A stretch of DNA of 64,000 nt from Streptomyces peucetius (GTDB lineage: Bacteria; Actinomycetota; Actinomycetes; Streptomycetales; Streptomycetaceae): positions 6,200,001 through 6,264,000 of the forward strand of contig NZ_CP107567.1 in NCBI RefSeq assembly GCF_025854275.1. The letters run 5' to 3'. The notes beneath the pieces are model-generated. The model searched no databases and had not been told where the DNA came from. It saw only the letters and a program-made list of their open reading frames with translations. Below, in pieces: positions 34,699 through 42,589 of this stretch. The stretch's first letter is position 1, and every line of letters begins with the position of its first letter. The position numbers were made by a program, and so were the translations under genes.

Positions 34699-35181
34699 TC
34701 ACCCGCGACGCAGTTCCGGGTCGCGGTCGGACTTCGGCCAGACGTAGGGAAGATCGTCCGGCACCCCGGGGAACCGGTCCCGGTAGAACGCCGGGTCCTT
34801 GCGCACCAGAGCCGACTGGTGGCTGCGATGGAAGTCCGGGTCGCCGAACCAGGGCGGGAGGTCGCCGTCCGTCACGAGCTGCTGCTGGGACCGCACGGCC
34901 CCGTCCGGGTGCCGGGCCCGGAAGTCCTGGAGGAGGGTCGCCGCGCAGGTGTCGGTGTGTCCCTCGCTCGTCCACGCACGGCAGATGTCCAGCCCGTACC
35001 GTACGAGCGCCTCCTCGTAACCGGCCCACATCCGGACCGCCGGGTGCCTGCGCCAGCCGTAGCCGGGCACGGTCAGGCCACGGAGCACCTGCAGTGCCTC
35101 GACCCGCTGTTTCCCCAGCCGCCTGGGGTCCAGCGCCGCGGCGGATTCCATGAAGCTCGGGAACGGGAGGAAAGTCTGCAT
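34699..35181 (-). CDS. Pyrimidine-dimer-glycosylase-like protein (MSMEG_6728 family)
   Basis: A 160-residue protein beginning MQTFLPFPSFMESAAALDPR, with RRLGKQRVEALQVLRGL, YGWRRHPAVRMWAGYEEAL and ending PAFYRDRFPGVPDDLPYVW. This pattern belongs to an actinobacterial family related to T4-endonuclease-V-like pyrimidine dimer glycosylases; the conserved LDxxRLGKQRVE stretch contains the candidate catalytic basic residues. It lies upstream of crtI in the same direction, so DNA repair of UV damage and light-protective pigment may be expressed together. Direct evidence of glycosylase activity cannot be read from the sequence. Confidence 0.72.
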   Translation of the reverse strand: MQTFLPFPSFMESAAALDPRRLGKQRVEALQVLRGLTVPGYGWRRHPAVRMWAGYEEALVRYGLDICRAWTSEGHTDTCAATLLQDFRARHPDGAVRSQQQLVTDGDLPPWFGDPDFHRSHQSALVRKDPAFYRDRFPGVPDDLPYVWPKSDRDPELRRG

Positions 35182-35348
35182 ATGTCCTGCCTACCCGTGG
35201 GGACGCCACCCTCCCGCCTTCCGGCCGAAGCTCTGGTCACACAAGCCGCGCGGACCGGGACGCGCGGCCGGGCGGGCCGGGCCCGGGTGATGGAGTACAG
35301 CGGCTTCACGGCGTCGGGCGGCCTGCTCCGCTTCCTTCCGGAGTCGGC

Positions 35349-36250
35349 TCATGCATGGTCGGAGCGGAGGGTGACCGCCCGGAGCAGTGCGTCCCGGCAC
35401 GCCTGGATGGCAGGGTGCCGGCCGCTGCCGCGGCGTGCCACGGTGAAGACGCGGCGCGTGCGCAGGCCGCGGGGGGAGTCGCGCCAGGGCCACGGTCGGG
35501 GGTGTCCGTGCCAGACGAGGCCGGGCAGGAAGGCTGCGGCGTGTTTCTGCTCGACGAGGCGGAGGTGGAGCAGGAGGTCGGTGGTCTCGAACCGTACGTC
35601 GTGTTCGAAACCGGCGTTGCGGCACAGGGGCATGGCCCAGTGCCGTGCGGCTGTGCCTTCGGGTTCCATCACCCAGGGGTGGTCCGCCAGCGCGCGCAGC
35701 GCGGCCATCGGGGCTGCGGCGTCCGATCCGTCGGCCGGATCCGGCAGCGCGAGGTGCAGGGGGGCGTCGAGCAGGTCTTGCTGTTCGAGTTCGGCGGGCC
35801 GCGGGTTCGGGTTGCCGGGGTATTCCTCGGCGAGGACCAGGTCGAAGTCGCGGGCCTGCAGGGCGGGGAGTGCCTTTTCCGGTTCCATGCGTGACGTGGA
35901 CGCGCAGGTGCGGGTGCCGGTCGCGCAGCAGGCCGAGCGCGGCCGGAACCAGGGCCAGGGCGGCCGTCTGGAAGGAGGCGATGCGGAGCGTGCCGGTCAG
36001 GTCGGTCAGGGAGGCGGCGATGTCCGCCTCCGCGCGCTCCAGACGGGCGAGGACCGCTTCGGTGTGGGCGACGAGGATCTCGGCCTGCTCGGTCAGCCGC
36101 ACCCGCCGTCCGACCGGTTCCGGAAGGGGGACGCCGACCTCGGCCTCCAGCTGGGAGAGCTGCCGGGAGACGGAGGAGGGGGTAGGACAGGGCGGCGGCG
36201 AGGGCCGCCAGGGTGCCGCGGTGCTTGATCAAGTGGTGTCCGACCAGCGG
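35349..36250 (-). pseudogene. LysR-family regulator with two frameshifts
   Basis: Reading leftward, the HTH begins as HHLIKHRGTLAALAAALSYP. A frame change near 36,185 (TACCCCCTCC) gives SSVSRQLSQLEAEVGVPLPE and RRVRLTEQAEILVAHTEAVL through LRIASFQTAALALVPAALGL. A second change near 35,888 gives MEPEKALPALQARDFDLVLA, the ligand-binding domain, to the stop at 35,349. Together the pieces make one normal-length LysR protein, but no single frame encodes it and no good start codon precedes the HTH. Either the gene is dead or two sequencing errors fell in G/C runs. Confidence 0.85.
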
Positions 36251-36366
36251 CGACTGCGGGTGGACTGCCGTGCCGTTCCCAGCGGCCCTGGGACGGCACT
36301 CGTCCGGCCGTTGGGACCACACGACACGGCAATCCACCACTCGGCCGGGGGAGTCCGGCCCCGAGA

Positions 36367-36648
36367 TCAGAGCAGGTCACGCTCCATCAGGTCGTCCGCC
36401 TCCTCCCAGGTGATGAAGGAGCAGGCTCCGGTACTCAGGTCGACGGCCACGGGCAGGTTCCCGCCGAGCTGCATGTCCTCACGTCCGTGATCCAGGTACT
36501 CGGCATGGTCGTACGGGGCGATGAACCGTCCCCCGTCCGTGAAGCAGTACTCGGGGATGATCCTCACGTCGGAGGACGGCCCCCATGTCCTGCTCTCCTC
36601 CGCAAGGAACTCCGCGGCCCTGCGCTCGGCTTCTTCGGGGGCGAGCAT
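36367..36648 (-). CDS. Immunity protein for the adjacent RHS toxin (Imm35/YrhB-like)
   Basis: A 93-residue acidic protein beginning MLAPEEAERRAAEFLAEE, with PEYCFTDGGRFIAPYD and LGGNLPVAVDLSTGACSFIT. The GNxPVxVDxxTG pattern is that of the Imm35 (YrhB) immunity family, often found next to papain-fold deamidase-type toxins. Its ATG comes one base after the toxin stop (TGACATG), so the two are translationally coupled. Small, acidic, immediately downstream and co-directional is the standard arrangement for protecting the producer from its own toxin. Confidence 0.78.
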   Translation of the reverse strand: MLAPEEAERRAAEFLAEESRTWGPSSDVRIIPEYCFTDGGRFIAPYDHAEYLDHGREDMQLGGNLPVAVDLSTGACSFITWEEADDLMERDLL

Positions 36649-36649
36649 G

Positions 36650-39600
36650 TCAGTTGGTCCTCATCACGTAGTAGTCGCGGTATTTCTTGTGGGCCGGATT
36701 GGCCTTGCCCGACTGGAAGTCGAGGAAGACCACCTTTCCATCGATGTTCGCGACGTTGAAGTAGTGGCCGATACCCTTCCTCGGCCATGCTCCTACGATC
36801 GCCCGGGCACCGGGTCCCCAGCGCAGCATGTCGCTCACGACGACGTTGAGTCCGCCGACCTTCCGGAACGGCAGGCCCGTCATCGCCGACACCTCGGCAC
36901 GCGTCAGCGGGCGGTCCGCCCCGGACACCGCGTTCGGGTTCCGGCCGGCCATGAGGTCGTCGCCGGCGGTCGCGCACAGCCCGCAGTTCCTCCGGCCGCC
37001 GTCCGGGTTGATGCGGCTCATGGACGACGGGGTCTCCGGCGTGTAGTAGGGAAGCCCGAACCGTGTCGAACTCGGCTCCCCGTAGTACCGTCCGCCGCCC
37101 GGCTCGACCGCGGCCCTGCGCCACCCCGTCAGACCGCCGACGCCGGTGACGACGAGCTGCTGCGTCAGTTCCTCCGCCGCCTCGGCGTACAGGTCGGCGA
37201 GGGCGTCGCAGCCCTGTTGCCGGAGCATGTACTCGGCGCGGTAGAGGCGGTAGGCGGGGCGGACGGGGAGGTACTTGTCGACGAACGCGCCGGCGCCGCC
37301 GTTCTCGCCGGTGAACGCGTCGTGCGCGTCACCGAGGAACACGAAGGGCGACTTGAAGACGTCGACGAAGGCGTCACCGAAGATGCCGAGTGCTTCTCCC
37401 AAGCTGTCGACGCGGTCGTTGTTCGGGTCGTCGGGGGTGAGGCCACTGGGGTCGGTCAGCAGGGTGGGGACGTTGTCGGCGTAGGCGTACGGCGAGAGGT
37501 AGGGGGTCGACCGGTCGCGGCTTGCCGGGTCGGGCCGGGTGAAGCGTCCGGTGGTGGTGTCGTACTGGCGGGCGTGGAGGTCGAGGTTGCCGGTGGTGGT
37601 TTCGTAGCGGGCGCCCGTGTAGGAGGGGGTGCTTGCGGGGGCGCCGCCGGCGGTGGTGTTCAGGACGCGGGTACCGAACGGGTCGTAGGCCCAGCGCTGG
37701 TGGAGGGTGCCGGTGCTGCCCGTGACGTCGACCGGGGAGCCCTGGGTGTCGTGGTGGTAGTAGAAGAGCGCCCCGGCGCCCGTCCTGGTGGCGGTGGGCT
37801 GGCCGAGCGGGTCGTAGCGGTAGGACTGCTTGATCGTCCAGGCGCTGTCGTACTCGGTGGCCGGCATCGGCAGGGGGGCGTTGGGGTCCCACTGGGTGCG
37901 GTGGGTCACCGCGCCGTCCTTGGCGGTCGCGACCTGGTTGCCGCTCGCGTCGTGGTCGTAGGTGTAGTCGGCGCCGGCGACGGTGGCGGCGGAGATCTGC
38001 CCGGCCAGGTCGTAGGCGTAGGTGTCGGCGCCCGCCTTGGTCTGGTTGCCCTCGGCGTCGTACGCGTAGGTGGTGGTCGTGGTGCCGGCCGTGGTCGAGG
38101 TGAGCTGGTCGGCCGCGTCGTAGGCGTAGCTGGTGGAGGCGGTGCCCAGGGTGGAGGTCAGGCGGTTGCCGACCTTGTCGTAGCTGTAGGAGGTGGTGCG
38201 GCTCGCCGCGCAGCCGGTGACCCAGGGCTGCGGGTAGCAGCCGGAGGTGAGGCGGCCGGCCGCGTCGTACGTCAGGTCGTAGCCGCCGGTGCCGACACCG
38301 GCCCGGGTGACGTCGACGCGGGAGGGCAGGCCCGCCGCGGAGAGGGTGAGCGCGGTCCTGGTGACCGTGGCGCCCGCCTTGGACGAGGCGACGGCCGTCA
38401 GCCGGCCCGCCCGGTCGTAGGAGCGGCTCTCTGTCTCGGTGTTGGGCAGCGCCGACTTGGTGAGGTTGCCGGCCGCGTCCCAGGTGTACGTGGTGGTCCT
38501 GCCGTCGGCCGTCATGGTGGAGGTACGGCCGTCGTCGTCGTAGGCGTAGGCGATGGTGCTGCCGTCGGAGTACTTGCGGGTGAGCATCTGCCCGGCGGCG
38601 TCATAGGTGTAGGCGAAGCCGCGCGTCCTGGTGAGGTTGCCGACGGCGTCGTAGACGAAGTCCTCGGAGATCTTCGAGTTGGCGCGGGCGGTCATGCGCC
38701 CGGCGTCGTCGTAGCCGAACGTCGCGTCGGGGGTGGTGTCGGAGTAGTCGACCCTGGTGGGCAGGCCGCGCGGGTCGAAGGTGTAGGTGGTGGATCCGCG
38801 GGGCGTGGTCTTTCTGACGAGGTTGCCGTCGGCGTCGTAGGCGTAGCTCGTCACCCGGTTCAGCGGGTCGGTGACCGAGGTGAGGCGGCGGGCGGCGTCG
38901 TAGCCGTAGCCGGTGACGTGGCCCTTGGCGTCGGTGCGCGCGGTGACGTTGCCGACCGTGTCGTAGCCGTAGGTGGTGACCGCCCCGCCGGGCGCGGTGA
39001 CCGTGGTGAGCCGGTCGAGCCTGTCGTAGCCGTAGACGGTGGCGCGCTTGTCGGCGTCCGTCTCCTTGACGACGTTGTTCACCGCGTCGTAGGCCGTGGT
39101 GGTCACGCCGCCGAGCGGGTCGGTGACCGTCGTGGGGTTGCCCGCCGGGTCGTAGCCGTACGTGGTCGTGTACTGGGCGGGGTCGGCGCCGGTGGCGTTG
39201 CCGCGGGGGTCGGTCGTGGTGGCCTGACGGCCGTCGGCGTCGTAGGTCCAGCTCGCCCTGTGGCCGAGCGGGGAGGTGCGGCTGAGCAGGTTTCCGTCGG
39301 CGTCGTAGGCGTAGGAGGTGGTCCTGCCCAGTCGGTCGGTGCTGCTGGTGAGCCGGTTGTTCTTGTCGTAGACGGAGGTGACCGTCCTGCTCGCGGCGTC
39401 GGTGACCTCGGTGATGTTGTCGTTGGCGTCGTAGGCGTACCTGGTGGTGTGGCCCAGCGGGTCGGTGACCACCAGCGGCCGGTTGATCGCGTCGTAGGTC
39501 GTGGTGGTGGACGCGCCGGTGGGGCCGGTGACGCTCGTCCGGTTGCCGGCCGCGTCGTAGGAGAAGGTCGTGGTGTGGGCGGCCGGGTCGGCGCCGGAGA

Positions 39601-42013
39601 CGTTCCCCCGCGGTGAGACGCTGCTCAGCAGGCGGCCCACCTTGTCGTAGGTGTAGGTGGTCCTGCCGCCGGCCGCGTCGGTCTCGGAGGCGAGGCGTCC
39701 GCTCGCGTCGTAGGTGCGGACGACGGACTCGCCGGAAGGGTCGGTGGTCCGGGTCAGGTGTCCGGCGTCGTCGTAGGCGAACGTGGTGGTGTCGCCCGCC
39801 GGGCTTCGCGCGGACGTCAGTTGCTCGGCGCCGTTGTAGGTGTAGCTCGTGGTGCGGCCCAGCGGGTCGGTGGCCGAGCTGAGCAGTCCGCGGCCGTCGT
39901 AGGCGTACCTCGTGGTGTACGCGGCCGGGTCGGCGCCTGTGACGTTGCCGCGCGGGTCCGTCCTGGACAGGATCCGGCCGGCCTTGTCGTACGTGAAGGT
40001 CGTCCTCTCACCCAGCGGGGTGGTGACCGATGTCCGGTTGCCCGCCGCGTCGTAGCCGTAGGTGGTGACCTTGCCGCGCGGGGTCGTCACGGTCTCGAGG
40101 GCACCGAGGGCGGTGTACGTGTAGGCGGTCCTGCCGCCCATCGGGTCCGTGGTCGACGTCAGCCGGTTCGACGCGTTGTACGTGTACGTCGTCTTGTTGC
40201 CGCGGCCGTCGGTGTGGCCGGTGATGTTGCCCGCGGTGTCGTAGGTCCAGCTCTCCGCATGGCCGAGCGCGGAGGGCGCGCTGCGGGTGAGCATCCGCCC
40301 GGCGCCGTCGTACGTCATCGACGTGGTGTTGCCGCGCTGGTCGGTGATGCCGACGGGACGCAGGTGGCGGTCGTAGTCGTAGGTGATGCTCCTGCCGTAC
40401 GGGTCGATCGTCTCCATCAGGACGTTGCCGGCGTACACGTCGGTCCACACGCCGCCGTCGGGGGCCGTGGTGTGCGACTCGCTGCTGCCGTCCCGGGTGA
40501 ATGTGGTGGTCCTGCCGATCTGGTCGGTCTGGGACGTGATGCGGCCCGTGGAGTCGTAGACGTTGGTGACCTTGCCGCCCGCCGGATCGGTGTAGGAGGT
40601 CAGACGCTTGTTCGCGTCGTAGGCGTACGACGACGTCCTGCCTGCCGGGTCGGTCACCGAGGTCAGCAGGCCGTCCGTGTAGCCGTACGACACCGAAGTG
40701 CCGTCGGGCAGGCCCACCTTGGACAGCAACCCGTCGGCACCCACCGTGAAGGCGGTGGTACGGCCGGCCGCGTCCCTGACGGAGGCGAGGCTGCCGGACG
40801 CGTACGTCAGGCTCAGCCCCTGCCCCGCACCGCCGACGACGGACGTGAGCCTGCCACCGCTGTCGAAGATCCGTTTGGTGTGGTCCGGAGTGGTGACCGT
40901 GTAGCTGCTCGTGCCCTTGACCAGCTTGGCCGCCGACCCTGCCGGGGCGGTGTATGCGCCGTCGCTCGCCCGCGTGAACACGAACGACGCCCCGTCGCCC
41001 GTCCGGTAGGTCACCTTCCCCGTCGCGACCGCCAGCTTCGCGTCGAAAGGTGTCGCCCAGCCTCGGCCCAGCAGGCCGAGGGCGGTCGAGTCCGAGCGGT
41101 AGGTGCGCTCCAGGGTCAGGGGCACTCCGGGGCTCACCAGCGAGGCGTCGGTGAGCTGTTCGAAGAACATGCCGGTCGCCGTGTTGACCGGGTCGGCGCG
41201 GTGGGCCTGTGCGTAGCAGGTGCAGATGCCCGCCTGCGCACCGGGAATCACCGGGGTGTAGAACGCCTCCACCAGCGGGGAGGTGGTCCCGCCCGGGCTC
41301 GATGTCCCGTCGGCACCGTTCAGGAAGACCCAGGCGTAGTACTTCTTGCCGTCCTCCAGGATTCCGCCCAGCGCGCTGCCGGCCCACCAGAAGCACCGGT
41401 CGGCGGGATAGGAGTTGCTCGACCACCAGTCGTAGCACCAGGCCCCCGTGTCCGGGGTGTCGCCGCTGGGATCGTCCGTGGCCTTCCTGATCTCCTGCTG
41501 GACGACGAAATTGCCCGCCTCGTCCCGGACGTACAGCCACATCCCGGTGTACGACGAACCGTCCTTGGGGAGTTGCACCTGCCCGCCGATCGACAGCATG
41601 CCCGGGTACGCGGTGGCCCAGGACGACACCCAGGTCGGGTTCTCGGTCGCTGCCGCGCGGGGCTGGACGGTCAGGTCCGGTTCGGCGGCGGGGCCGCGTT
41701 CGGCGCGGTTCTTGCCCGGCCGGCCGTGGGGCTTGCCCTTGAGTTTCCTCTCGGGCGCGTTCATGTAGTCGCGCATCGGGGACGGTTCGTGCCGCTCCTC
41801 GGCGACCTGCCTGCGGCGCTCGGCCAGCGTCATGGACCTGGGCGGCTCGGGCAGATCGGCGGCTGTCCTGGCCTCTGCCCGGGTGACGGCCGCCGGGGCC
41901 GTGGCGGGCGGTCGGTCACGGGGCGACGCCCAGGACGGGGCGGCACCCGCGGTCAGCAGGAGGGCCAGGGCCAGGACGAATGTGACGAGTCTTCGCGTTT
42001 GCGTGCGCATCAT
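36650..42013 (-). CDS. Secreted RHS-repeat polymorphic toxin with papain-fold (Tox-PL-like) C-terminus
   Basis: A 1,787-residue RHS/YD-repeat protein. An N-terminal signal peptide (VTFVLALALLLTAGAAPSWA) directs secretion. Residues about 280-1,500 carry many YD repeats (e.g. YDAAGNRTSVTTPLG) that build the RHS shell. The RHS core region (YDPFGTRVLN, ARQYDTTTGRFTRPDP, SPYAYADNVPTLLTDPSG) ends near 1,535. The tip, about residues 1,660-1,787, has NCGLC with Cys1677, GHYFNVANIDG with His1750 and VVFLDFQSG with Asp1765, the Cys-His-Asp triad expected of papain-fold toxins that deamidate or cleave target proteins. The immunity gene follows one base later. ATG 42013 opens the frame; an adjacent ATG is also possible. 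It is probably a contact- or secretion-dependent antibacterial weapon. Confidence 0.9.
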   Translation of the reverse strand: MMRTQTRRLVTFVLALALLLTAGAAPSWASPRDRPPATAPAAVTRAEARTAADLPEPPRSMTLAERRRQVAEERHEPSPMRDYMNAPERKLKGKPHGRPGKNRAERGPAAEPDLTVQPRAAATENPTWVSSWATAYPGMLSIGGQVQLPKDGSSYTGMWLYVRDEAGNFVVQQEIRKATDDPSGDTPDTGAWCYDWWSSNSYPADRCFWWAGSALGGILEDGKKYYAWVFLNGADGTSSPGGTTSPLVEAFYTPVIPGAQAGICTCYAQAHRADPVNTATGMFFEQLTDASLVSPGVPLTLERTYRSDSTALGLLGRGWATPFDAKLAVATGKVTYRTGDGASFVFTRASDGAYTAPAGSAAKLVKGTSSYTVTTPDHTKRIFDSGGRLTSVVGGAGQGLSLTYASGSLASVRDAAGRTTAFTVGADGLLSKVGLPDGTSVSYGYTDGLLTSVTDPAGRTSSYAYDANKRLTSYTDPAGGKVTNVYDSTGRITSQTDQIGRTTTFTRDGSSESHTTAPDGGVWTDVYAGNVLMETIDPYGRSITYDYDRHLRPVGITDQRGNTTSMTYDGAGRMLTRSAPSALGHAESWTYDTAGNITGHTDGRGNKTTYTYNASNRLTSTTDPMGGRTAYTYTALGALETVTTPRGKVTTYGYDAAGNRTSVTTPLGERTTFTYDKAGRILSRTDPRGNVTGADPAAYTTRYAYDGRGLLSSATDPLGRTTSYTYNGAEQLTSARSPAGDTTTFAYDDAGHLTRTTDPSGESVVRTYDASGRLASETDAAGGRTTYTYDKVGRLLSSVSPRGNVSGADPAAHTTTFSYDAAGNRTSVTGPTGASTTTTYDAINRPLVVTDPLGHTTRYAYDANDNITEVTDAASRTVTSVYDKNNRLTSSTDRLGRTTSYAYDADGNLLSRTSPLGHRASWTYDADGRQATTTDPRGNATGADPAQYTTTYGYDPAGNPTTVTDPLGGVTTTAYDAVNNVVKETDADKRATVYGYDRLDRLTTVTAPGGAVTTYGYDTVGNVTARTDAKGHVTGYGYDAARRLTSVTDPLNRVTSYAYDADGNLVRKTTPRGSTTYTFDPRGLPTRVDYSDTTPDATFGYDDAGRMTARANSKISEDFVYDAVGNLTRTRGFAYTYDAAGQMLTRKYSDGSTIAYAYDDDGRTSTMTADGRTTTYTWDAAGNLTKSALPNTETESRSYDRAGRLTAVASSKAGATVTRTALTLSAAGLPSRVDVTRAGVGTGGYDLTYDAAGRLTSGCYPQPWVTGCAASRTTSYSYDKVGNRLTSTLGTASTSYAYDAADQLTSTTAGTTTTTYAYDAEGNQTKAGADTYAYDLAGQISAATVAGADYTYDHDASGNQVATAKDGAVTHRTQWDPNAPLPMPATEYDSAWTIKQSYRYDPLGQPTATRTGAGALFYYHHDTQGSPVDVTGSTGTLHQRWAYDPFGTRVLNTTAGGAPASTPSYTGARYETTTGNLDLHARQYDTTTGRFTRPDPASRDRSTPYLSPYAYADNVPTLLTDPSGLTPDDPNNDRVDSLGEALGIFGDAFVDVFKSPFVFLGDAHDAFTGENGGAGAFVDKYLPVRPAYRLYRAEYMLRQQGCDALADLYAEAAEELTQQLVVTGVGGLTGWRRAAVEPGGGRYYGEPSSTRFGLPYYTPETPSSMSRINPDGGRRNCGLCATAGDDLMAGRNPNAVSGADRPLTRAEVSAMTGLPFRKVGGLNVVVSDMLRWGPGARAIVGAWPRKGIGHYFNVANIDGKVVFLDFQSGKANPAHKKYRDYYVMRTN

Positions 42014-42506
42014 GCATCACCTGTGGGGCAGTTGTGAAAAGGACCGGGGTGATCCTTGATCCACAGGGCGTTCGAACTAACGCGCTGTCAGGGGTATGGC
42101 TGGGATGCGACGGCGAGTCGGGGGCACTCGGCCGCTCCCGTCCTGGTCGCCCGGTCGCAGGGGCCGGCACCAACCGGCGATTGGCGTGAACACGCCTGCC
42201 CGTGCCGGATGGCGCACATGAACACGCCGCGGACGGCGAGCCAACGGCGGGGCGCGGTCCGGTGTCGGGAGTGAAGCCCTCGCTCGCGGACCCCCGCCCG
42301 GCGACCGGCGTTGCGCAGAGCGTTGACGTCCGACGTGCGCCGCCCTATCTTTCGGTTCGGCAGACGGAATGGCGTCTGATATTTCGAACAAGTCGGATTC
42401 GGATGCCCCGTTTCCGCGTTCCAGACCAACCCTGGCGGCGCCGGCAGGTGCGCGTCGCGGGCTCACATCACCGCCGTACACGAAAGGCGCCACACATCCG
42501 GCGCGT
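42014..42506. other. Intergenic region between RHS and glycosidase genes
   Basis: About 490 bp without a supported gene. It should hold the divergent promoters of the RHS gene and the glycosidase gene. A small inverted repeat, CAGACG/CGTCTG (42361-42378), is seen, followed by an A/T-richer stretch near 42,375-42,400 that could include a promoter. Confidence 0.45.
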
Positions 42507-42524
42507 TGTCGAACCGGTTCGACA
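42507..42524. promoter_or_regulatory. Perfect 18-bp palindrome, probable LacI-type operator
   Basis: TGTCGAACCGGTTCGACA is fully self-complementary with a central CG, the form used by LacI/GalR-family repressors. It lies 66 bp upstream of the secreted glycosidase start, and a LacI-family gene is encoded just downstream of that gene. No second perfect copy was noticed upstream of the regulator. Confidence 0.75.
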
Positions 42525-42589
42525 GCTCGACTCGGGCCGGTCCGAAGCAGATTGACGCAGTCCTCCGACACCTCACAGGAGCCGCAACG

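Noticed and set aside
36521..42037. Long plus-strand frames opposite the RHS gene (over 1,000 and 750 codons)
   Set aside because: Their repetitive Gly/Val/Arg text is the reverse reading of YD repeats; no ribosome site or family is visible.
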